NCBI GenBank assembly: GCA_963725255.1
Contig: CAVRXV010000003.1
Span: forward strand, 1 to 44,202
Direction: 5' to 3'
From: JAIEPX01 sp963725255
Lineage (GTDB): Bacteria; Pseudomonadota; Gammaproteobacteria; JAIEPX01
Length of the DNA: 44,202 nt
The notes under the pieces are model-generated. The model was given only the letters and a program-made list of their open reading frames with translations. It was not told the DNA's origin and searched no databases. Below, piece by piece: positions 39,196-44,202 of the stretch (position 1 is the stretch's first letter; every line of letters starts with the position of its first letter). The translations under genes were made by a program, and so were the position numbers.

Positions 39196-40796
39196 TGTCT
39201 TATTACCTTCAAATGGATGGGGTGGATGATTATTTACAGCTTCCATCCCTGACAATGGACAAAATAGAAATAGATATGGTTCTTGATAGTGATCAAATAC
39301 AAGCCCCATACTATGTAATTGATGCTAGGCCAGGTCTTGCTAACAGTTGGTTTACTGAACAAAGTGGGGGAGCATGGACAGTCTATGAGGATGCCATACT
39401 AAGAATAAACGCCTATGACATCACAAAAAATAAACGACTGATATTAAAATTACAGCCTAATCCGTTAACTGTCTTTACTGACGATGTTACGGTATTCGCT
39501 AGAGGAAGCGATAAAAAACTTGGTGTTAAGGGTAAAATATTCAGAATAAAAATATATAATGGTGTTACTTTGGTTGCACATTACGACATGTCAACTGGAA
39601 CTGTCCAAGACCAAAGTGGAAATGGAAAACATGCAACGTTATATGGTGGAACATGGTTAGACGATGGTGTGGGCGGAGGAGGAACAGCCCACACCAAATC
39701 CTTATCCGATTCCATAGGGACAGCCGAAACATTCACAAAACGTTATAGTGGTTTTAAATCATTATCTGATGCTATATCATTTGCCGAAACTTTAACCAAG
39801 AAACATTCCAAACCGTTATCTGATGTCATCACAAGTGCTGATTCAATCTCAAAACAATTTACTGCAATGATTGTTGATACGATAGCAACTTTCGAAAACG
39901 AAAACGAACAAACTAAAAAAGCATTTAACGATTCAATCACAAGTGCTGATTCTCTTTCTAAACAGATTCAATATTCGCTATCTGATGCGGTAGCAAGTAG
40001 TGAAACGATAAACGCATCAGGAGGTAACGCACTCAATCTAAACGACTCTATCACAATCCTAGACTCAATATCTAAATCTCTTTCAAAATTCCACAGTGAT
40101 AGTGTGAGCACGTCAGAGAGTGACCAAGAAACGATTATTAGACAATTATTAGATTCAATTGGTCAATCAGATATTATTACATTAAATCAAGGTAAGGCTG
40201 TTATTCTGAATGACAGTCTATTTACTGTGGATTCGATTGGCAAAGCATTAAGTAAATTGCAAGCTGATTCAGTCACAATAAATGATTCAATTGCAAAACA
40301 ATCAGTTCAAAGTGTGAAATTGTACGATGTGATTATTTCCGCAGATACAATCAATAAATTTTTGCCTAGTGCTCCTGAGTTAATCGGTACGATTAAATTA
40401 AAAGCTGATCGAACGCTATACGTATACTTAAAAGCTTCAAATGAGCTATACGTAAAGCTGAAAGGAGGACTTGACGTGACAATAGAAAATCAAAGTTTTA
40501 TCATGTACGCTGGGGATACGAAAAACTTAGAATTTGAATTGTTGAACGTGGATTTAAATGGGTCTACACTTAAATGGGCACTGAAAAAGTCGGTTTATAG
40601 TGTAGAAAATATCCTACAGAAAACAGAAACAAGTGGTATTTCAATAGAAGGTAGTACAATAAGAGTCAAATTAGATCCCGCGGACACGGAAACATTAAAA
40701 GGCACACACTATCATGAATTAGAATTGACTGATTCAATTGGGAACGTGAGTACATTAGCGACAGGGCTTATCACAATTAAGCCTAGTGGAGTATGA
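39195..40796 (+). CDS. modular tail fibre: LamG-like head, 12 short repeats, BppU-like end
   Basis: In this 533-residue protein residues 1-160 form a concanavalin/LamG-type domain (MSYYLQMDGVDDYLQLPSLT; VAHYDMSTGTVQDQSGNGKH) that likely binds sugar. Residues about 168-396 are about twelve units of 17-20 residues with consensus LxDSIxxxDSIxK (for example LSDVITSADSISKQ, FNDSITSADSLSKQ, LNDSITILDSISKS). Residues about 430-533 (QSFIMYAGDTKNLEFELLNV) resemble the BppU N-terminal domain that attaches to baseplates. The layout suggests a shaft of repeats between the baseplate anchor and a receptor domain. The repeat number may vary between phages. Confidence 0.78.
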   Translation: MSYYLQMDGVDDYLQLPSLTMDKIEIDMVLDSDQIQAPYYVIDARPGLANSWFTEQSGGAWTVYEDAILRINAYDITKNKRLILKLQPNPLTVFTDDVTVFARGSDKKLGVKGKIFRIKIYNGVTLVAHYDMSTGTVQDQSGNGKHATLYGGTWLDDGVGGGGTAHTKSLSDSIGTAETFTKRYSGFKSLSDAISFAETLTKKHSKPLSDVITSADSISKQFTAMIVDTIATFENENEQTKKAFNDSITSADSLSKQIQYSLSDAVASSETINASGGNALNLNDSITILDSISKSLSKFHSDSVSTSESDQETIIRQLLDSIGQSDIITLNQGKAVILNDSLFTVDSIGKALSKLQADSVTINDSIAKQSVQSVKLYDVIISADTINKFLPSAPELIGTIKLKADRTLYVYLKASNELYVKLKGGLDVTIENQSFIMYAGDTKNLEFELLNVDLNGSTLKWALKKSVYSVENILQKTETSGISIEGSTIRVKLDPADTETLKGTHYHELELTDSIGNVSTLATGLITIKPSGV

Positions 40797-40815
40797 TAGA
40801 CCCAATTGATTTTTG

Positions 40816-40867
40816 TTGACAAAATATTATAAAAACCTCCAAAATTAGAGAAAAGGGGGAGGGTTTT
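40816..40867 (+). terminator. terminator-like hairpin overlapping a ribosome site
   Basis: AAAACCTCC (40832-40840) pairs with GGAGG-G-TTTT (40858-40867), a stem of nine pairs around a 17-base loop with a T-run inside and after the right arm. The right arm is also the Shine-Dalgarno sequence of the next gene (GGGGGAGGG before TTG 40870). It can end the fibre transcript and also hide the acetyltransferase start. TTGACA at 40816-40821 may be the -35 of a weak promoter with CAAAAT at 18 bases. Confidence 0.5.
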
Positions 40868-40869
40868 AT

Positions 40870-41427
40870 TTGTTAAAAAAGATCATTATACTCTTATTCA
40901 GAGGGTTTAAGGAATCGTTATTTATTGGATTGTCTAACTTTTTACCGAGAAGTATTTTATCAGACAGGTTAAGGCCCAAATTATTACGTTTAGCCGGTAT
41001 TAGAATAGGGCAAAACACTGATGTTTACCGAAATATCGAGATTGCGCCTATCGGAGGGGCAAAAAACTTAACAATTGGAGAAGGTGCTTTTATTAATAGC
41101 GGAGTTCGTTTTCAATGCCCCGATGGTGGAAAAATAACTATTGGAAAGAAAGTGTTAATTGGACCAAGATGCCAATTTGAAACACTAAATCATGAAATAG
41201 CCATAAATGAAAATGGTTGTCGGCCAAATATAATTAAGCCCATCATTGTGGAAGATTATGTTTGGATTGGAGCAAAATCAGTTATTTTACAAGGTGTGAC
41301 AATAGGTAGAGGAAGTATTGTAGCTGCTGGAGCTGTTGTTACAAAGGACGTTCCACCTAATACTGTTGTAGGTGGAGTGCCAGCAAAAGTTATAAAATCA
41401 ATTATCAAAACCCCTTCTCTTGTGTGA
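40870..41427 (+). CDS. hexapeptide-repeat O-acetyltransferase (probable lysogenic conversion gene)
   Basis: This 185-residue left-handed beta-helix enzyme has imperfect hexapeptide units (RIGQNTDVYRNIEIAPIGGA; ITIGKKVLIGPRCQF) and the acetyl-CoA region VWIGAKSVILQGVTIGRGSI to GGVPAKVIK. The closest types are maltose/serine/wcaF-like acetyltransferases that modify sugars. TTG 40870 has a strong ribosome site. It lies outside the phage modules with its own terminator and a possible own promoter, the usual place for genes expressed in lysogens. It may acetylate a capsule or wall polymer, changing the receptor. Substrate unknown. Confidence 0.8.
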   Translation: MLKKIIILLFRGFKESLFIGLSNFLPRSILSDRLRPKLLRLAGIRIGQNTDVYRNIEIAPIGGAKNLTIGEGAFINSGVRFQCPDGGKITIGKKVLIGPRCQFETLNHEIAINENGCRPNIIKPIIVEDYVWIGAKSVILQGVTIGRGSIVAAGAVVTKDVPPNTVVGGVPAKVIKSIIKTPSLV

Positions 41428-41442
41428 GAGGGGGCTTTTTTA
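41411..41442. terminator. bidirectional terminator between converging genes
   Basis: CCCCTTCTC-TTGTGT-GAGAGGGGG followed by CTTTTTT on the plus strand and TTTT on the minus strand. It separates the rightward acetyltransferase from the leftward membrane protein. Confidence 0.85.
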
Positions 41443-41904
41443 TTACTTCTCAATTATCTGTGCGTTTATAGATGGTGAATCACTATCCCCGTTACCTGCA
41501 TATCCACCATAAATCGTTAACACTTCACCATCTTTTATTTCTACACCATCCACATTGTTATTCTTCACATAGAAAGAACCGTTGTCACCATCTAATATAA
41601 ATACTTCCTCTTTCTCCACAACGGGACCCGTTAAAGATAGTACTTGCCCTTGAATTTTAACGATCGTTCCAACTGGTACAGATTCACTCAAATATCGATC
41701 ATAAGTGAATACTGATGCCTCTTTCTTATAATCTCCTGTTAGCGGTTGATTTCCAAGCGGGATCACGATGCAAAGCAAGATGATAAAGATTATAGATGAG
41801 GCAATTGCTTTTTCCTTACCGTACTTTTTCATTTTAATTAATAAGAAGATTGAAACGATAAAAAATATAACGGTTAATATGAATACGGCTGTAAATAAAC
41901 TCAT
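41443..41904 (-). CDS. membrane protein with extracytoplasmic OB-like domain
   Basis: In this 153-residue protein two membrane helices (about 4-24, AVFILTVIFFIVSIFLLIKM; about 33-51, AIASSIIFIILLCIVIPLGN) are followed by a beta-rich domain (about 72-150: VPVGTIVKIQGQVLSLTGPV, VFILDGDNGSFYVKN), which looks like an OB-fold of the tRNA_anti-like type. It is co-transcribed with an upstream Xre gene (overlap of 4 bases). Not a phage structural protein; likely expressed from the prophage. Superinfection exclusion or stress sensing are possible but unproven. Confidence 0.65.
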   Translation of the reverse strand: MSLFTAVFILTVIFFIVSIFLLIKMKKYGKEKAIASSIIFIILLCIVIPLGNQPLTGDYKKEASVFTYDRYLSESVPVGTIVKIQGQVLSLTGPVVEKEEVFILDGDNGSFYVKNNNVDGVEIKDGEVLTIYGGYAGNGDSDSPSINAQIIEK

Positions 41905-42104
41905 TGTTCTTCCTTCCTTTCGTATAGATCATTCACATCCACTTCAAGCAGATCGGCTAACAAAAAAGCTTTATCCATTGTTGGGTACGTCTTATCTGTG
42001 CACCAATTGGTTAATGTGTTAGCACTAATCCCCAATTCTTTTTGAATGAATTCCCTTCTATATTTAGATGTTCTTAGTAATATTCCTATTCGACTTTTGA
42101 GCAT
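41901..42104 (-). CDS. small Xre-family regulator
   Basis: This 67-residue DNA-binding protein has a helix-turn-helix around QKELGISANTLTNWCTDKTY and an acidic end (VDVNDLYERKEEQ). AGAGGTGG lies 6-7 bases before ATG on the minus strand. It is the first gene of a leftward pair with the membrane protein and probably represses its own promoter and the divergent rightward module at 42251. Confidence 0.8.
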   Translation of the reverse strand: MLKSRIGILLRTSKYRREFIQKELGISANTLTNWCTDKTYPTMDKAFLLADLLEVDVNDLYERKEEQ

Positions 42105-42250
42105 ATATTACCACCTCTATACAAATATTCCACAATTTATTATAAAATCCTTCCATAATATTTTGTGATAGACGTGCATTCAATAGGTCTTTGCCCCATA
42201 TAGTGTATTAGACAGTGCAGTAGACACTGACGAAGGGAGGACTTAAAACG
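42105..42250. promoter_or_regulatory. divergent intergenic region with repeats
   Basis: This gap separates the leftward Xre pair from the rightward FtsK module. It contains AATATTCCACAA (42124-42135) and the partly inverted AATATTTTGTG (42157-42167), possible Xre operators, and TATAAT on the minus strand (about 42140-42145) as a leftward -10. Further right, AGTGTATTAGACAGTGCAGT followed by AGACACT forms a spaced inverted repeat (AGTGT/ACACT). No protein is encoded. Confidence 0.4.
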
Positions 42251-42367
42251 ATGTTTATCTTATGGAGCTATTACACTGCTTATTGTGGGATGTGCAGTAA
42301 GGAAACGACGCACGACGGATTATATTGTACAGAATGTGGAAAGGAAAAAATCAAAAGGAGGTTTTAA
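42251..42367 (+). CDS. zinc-ribbon peptide
   Basis: This 38-residue peptide follows GAAGGGAGG: MFILWSYYTAYCGMCSKETT, then HDGLYCTECGKEKIKRRF. Two CxxC pairs 13 residues apart form a zinc ribbon. It opens the FtsK-Replic_Relax module, and its end carries AAAAGGAGG for the next gene. A DNA-binding or adaptor role is guessed. Confidence 0.6.
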   Translation: MFILWSYYTAYCGMCSKETTHDGLYCTECGKEKIKRRF

Positions 42368-42369
42368 AA

Positions 42370-42552
42370 ATGGACCCGATCACATTTGGTATGGTTTCGA
42401 TTGGCGTTGCTGGTGGAAGTCTGTGTGTGGTATCCATACTCAGCGCATATGGTGTGCAAGTGAATGAGTCTGCTATAAAGATTGCTTTGGAAGTAACCAA
42501 GTATGGAGGCATGTTGTATCTGCTTCAGCACCTGAGCAAAATATTTTTATAA
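42370..42552 (+). CDS. small membrane protein of the FtsK module
   Basis: This 60-residue hydrophobic protein begins MDPITFGMVSIGVAGGSLCV; two membrane segments (about 5-27 and 38-58). ATG 42370 follows AAAAGGAGGTTTTAAAA, deciding it over an upstream in-frame start. FtsK proteins need membrane anchoring and the FtsK here lacks membrane helices, so this peptide could be its anchor; that is inference. Confidence 0.6.
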   Translation: MDPITFGMVSIGVAGGSLCVVSILSAYGVQVNESAIKIALEVTKYGGMLYLLQHLSKIFL

Positions 42553-42720
42553 CCTCGACGAAAGGAACGAGGAAGAGGAAGTATACGTAAGTATACTTCG
42601 TTGCTCGACAAGTGACCAAAAAGGACAGTTTGGACACCAATAAAAACAATAAAAGACCTTGCCAGTGACCTAGATACGCATTCTTATAGACACGGACACA
42701 TACATTGAAGGGGTGACTGA
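42553..42720. repeat. noncoding region with perfect inverted repeats, possible DNA-processing site
   Basis: CCTCG-ACGAAAGGAA-CGAGG (42553-42572) and GAAGTATAC-GTAA-GTATACTTC (42578-42599, perfect 9-bp arms) lie just before the FtsK-type gene. Further on are two GGACA copies (42624-42639) and a TGACC/TGACC pair. No T-run follows the hairpins, so they are not typical terminators. Lying between membrane peptide and translocase, they could be an origin, transfer or loading site for the FtsK/Replic_Relax pair, or an operator. Confidence 0.45.
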
Positions 42721-42723
42721 TCA

Positions 42724-43590
42724 ATGTTGGAATGGTTTATACCGCCAGTGCTTATCGCAGGGGCAGCGCTTATCCCAAACAGTACCTTGTCCAATTGGGA
42801 TTATAACAAGAAACATTTGTACTATCACTCTTGGCTCGTACCAATTGGGAAGAAAAAGAAAGTTATGTACCACAATTTCGAACACTATCCGCATTTATTA
42901 ATTGGAGGCACAACACGATTCGGAAAGACTGTCTTTTTAAAAAGTTTGTTCACTTCCCTATTATTATCTAATCCAGATCGCGTTAAGTTTATCATATTAG
43001 ACTTAAAAGGCGGTTTAGAGTTCTGGAAATACAGAAACCTTCCACAAGTGCAAGTCATTGCCACGGATGTACTGGAAGCATGTAAGACACTGGATCAAGT
43101 TTATAAATTAATCAAAGAGCAAGAAAAACGTTTTCGTGATAAGGGTTGGACGAATATAGCTGATACTCCCATTAAAGAACGTACATTCATCATCGTGGAT
43201 GAAGGAGCAGAATTATCACCGAAAATCGTCCACAAGGATTTAAAGAAATATGCTGAACTTGCACAGGTATATTTAGGAGAGATTGCGCGGATTGGTGGAG
43301 GCTTAGGATTTCGATTAATCTTTGCAACCCAATACCCCACGAGAGAAGCTGTGCCGATGCAGGTGAAAATGAACATGGTTGCAAGGGTTGCATTTCGAAT
43401 TGCGGATCAAGTTGGGAGCCGAGTCATATTAGATGAAACAGGAGCTAACGAATTAAAGCCAGTGCCAGGTCGAGCCATTTACAAATTGGCAGAATCCCAT
43501 GAAATACAATGTCCGTTTATATCCGATAAAATGATTGGAGGCTATTTAGATGAGGTTGGAGAGAAAAGAACAGATATTGTCAACGATTGA
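42724..43590 (+). CDS. minimal FtsK/SpoIIIE-type DNA translocase
   Basis: This 288-residue protein has the hexameric motor fold only: Walker A GTTRFGKTVFLKSL (about 62-75), LDLKGGLEFW (about 95-104), Walker B TFIIVDEGAELS (about 151-162) and ATQYPTREAVPMQVKMNMVA. It lacks membrane helices and the gamma domain that reads KOPS/SRS. AGGGGTGACTGATCA precedes ATG. Similar genes pair with Replic_Relax proteins in Bacillus plasmids and phages and with relaxases in ICEs (ConQ-like). It may move or load phage DNA; the overlap of 41 bases with the next gene indicates that the two act together. Confidence 0.85.
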   Translation: MLEWFIPPVLIAGAALIPNSTLSNWDYNKKHLYYHSWLVPIGKKKKVMYHNFEHYPHLLIGGTTRFGKTVFLKSLFTSLLLSNPDRVKFIILDLKGGLEFWKYRNLPQVQVIATDVLEACKTLDQVYKLIKEQEKRFRDKGWTNIADTPIKERTFIIVDEGAELSPKIVHKDLKKYAELAQVYLGEIARIGGGLGFRLIFATQYPTREAVPMQVKMNMVARVAFRIADQVGSRVILDETGANELKPVPGRAIYKLAESHEIQCPFISDKMIGGYLDEVGEKRTDIVND

Positions 43591-44185
43591 TCGGTTAGGA
43601 GCTGTGAGCGTGAAGCAGCTGCATGAAATTTTAAAGATTGGAACCTATCGCCATACATGCAGAACGATCGGGCAACTGGATGAATATTTACATGTGGTAA
43701 GAAGCAATCAAAAAATTGTTTACCTGAATAAAGATGGTCGACAGCTGATCGGATCGGAAAATGAAATTAAAAAGAGTATGCTGTTTGATCATATACTCTT
43801 GGCTAACGATGCTTACATTTATTATAACTGTCCTGTGGATTGGAAAAGGGAATACAGTATTGAAGCAACCTCCAAGGATCTCGAATTACACTCGTTTGGA
43901 ATACAGATAAAAGGACTGAGCACCGCAAAGAAAAAGATCATCCCTGACGCTATATTCAGTCGGAATGGCTATGCTTATTTAGTCGAGATCGATAACACTA
44001 GGACCATGCAAGACAATAAAAAGAAGATCGAACGATATAAGGAGATGTGGACAGACATAAAAGAACACTTTGGGGTGCAGCCTAAGTTGTGTATTTTTAC
44101 CCAAAGTGAAAAAAGGAAAAGGGAATTTCTAAAACTTTGTGAGAAGATGCCTTGTGAGATATATACATTTAGTGAAATAAAATAA
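43550..44185 (+). CDS. Replic_Relax-family protein
   Basis: This 211-residue protein has an N-terminal winged helix (MRLERKEQILSTIDRLGAVS; KQLHEILKIGTYRHTCRTIG) and a PD-(D/E)xK-like core: IIPDAIF (about 124-130), AYLVEIDNTRT (about 137-147) and PKLCIFTQSE. These fit the replication-relaxation (Replic_Relax) family; the Asp-Glu-x-Asp arrangement suggests a nuclease fold. ATG 43550 follows TTGGAGGC at 8 bases inside the FtsK gene. It ends 17 bases before the right att half-site. Confidence 0.75.
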   Translation: MRLERKEQILSTIDRLGAVSVKQLHEILKIGTYRHTCRTIGQLDEYLHVVRSNQKIVYLNKDGRQLIGSENEIKKSMLFDHILLANDAYIYYNCPVDWKREYSIEATSKDLELHSFGIQIKGLSTAKKKIIPDAIFSRNGYAYLVEIDNTRTMQDNKKKIERYKEMWTDIKEHFGVQPKLCIFTQSEKRKREFLKLCEKMPCEIYTFSEIK

Positions 44186-44202
44186 ATATGTGCCTATTAT
44201 AC
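44186..44202. other. phage half of attachment site, right end
   Basis: GTGCCTATTAT at 44190-44200 is the inverted copy of the left-end ATAATAGGCAC (6-16). Circular joining places the two arms 7 bases apart. Together with the left end it forms the presumed attP of the serine integrase. Confidence 0.7.

Noticed and set aside
42325..42369. Upstream extension of the small membrane protein
   Set aside because: AAAAGGAGG lies just before ATG 42370; the extension would overlap the zinc-ribbon gene in another frame.
25..42724. Numerous open frames of 60-150 codons antisense to or overlapping strong genes
   Set aside because: They lack ribosome sites, contain no domain pattern and lie fully inside genes with clear protein families.
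1..44202. tRNA or tmRNA genes
   Set aside because: No cloverleaf with a GTTCGAATC-type arm in correct spacing was noticed on either strand; a dedicated search could still find a degenerate one.

Overview
The window looks like one complete temperate siphophage genome, integrated or excised, from an AT-rich Gram-positive host of the order Bacillales. The evidence is strong AGGAGG-type ribosome sites with GTG/TTG starts, Bacillus-type phage gene families, an SLH domain on the endolysin, an ICEBs1/skin-like repressor and a Bacillus-type SOS box. It starts and ends at the two halves of an attachment site. Joining base 44202 to base 1 gives a palindrome (GTGCCTATTAT, 7 bases, ATAATAGGCAC), the layout expected of attP for the large serine integrase whose gene ends at base 25.

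Layout: (1) 1-2.8 kb, lysogeny: serine integrase with an SOS-box promoter, two leftward Xre repressors, and a divergent control region with GTGCGT-type operators facing a rightward Cro-like gene. (2) 2.8-13 kb, early genes: many small unknown proteins, an SbcC/RecF-like ATPase, a Sak4/AAA_24 recombinase, a DUF669 SSB-like protein, a DEAH helicase, an HNH endonuclease, a sigma-like protein and a dimeric dUTPase. (3) 13.3-18.5 kb, replication and late control: a PriCT primase/AAA ATPase gene, a repeat-rich candidate origin at 15.6-15.8 kb, a MazG-like protein, RusA and an ArpU-like regulator. (4) 18.7-36.4 kb, packaging, head and tail: HNH, fused TerS-TerL, portal, ClpP-type protease, HK97 capsid, connectors, tail tube, gpG/gpGT with a lambda-identical slippery site, a tape measure gene interrupted by a group I intron, then tail tip proteins. 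(5) 36.4-38.4 kb, lysis: XhlA-like protein, small membrane proteins, a holin and a three-domain endolysin. (6) 38.4-41.4 kb, fibre genes and an acetyltransferase that may alter the host surface. (7) 41.4-44.2 kb, a leftward Xre/membrane-protein pair and a rightward module of a zinc-ribbon peptide, a small membrane protein, a minimal FtsK/SpoIIIE ATPase and a Replic_Relax-like protein.

Two features stand out. The tape measure gene carries a 273-nt ORF-less insertion with the P1 helix, splice-site bases and core helices of a group I intron; its removal restores one continuous reading frame. Between 9.5 and 20.7 kb there are six one-base indels and two nonsense transitions in the helicase, primase, terminase and three small genes, while the structural and lysis genes are open. 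Either this is a defective prophage or the assembly has homopolymer errors there. No tRNA, rRNA, CRISPR array or insertion sequence was seen.
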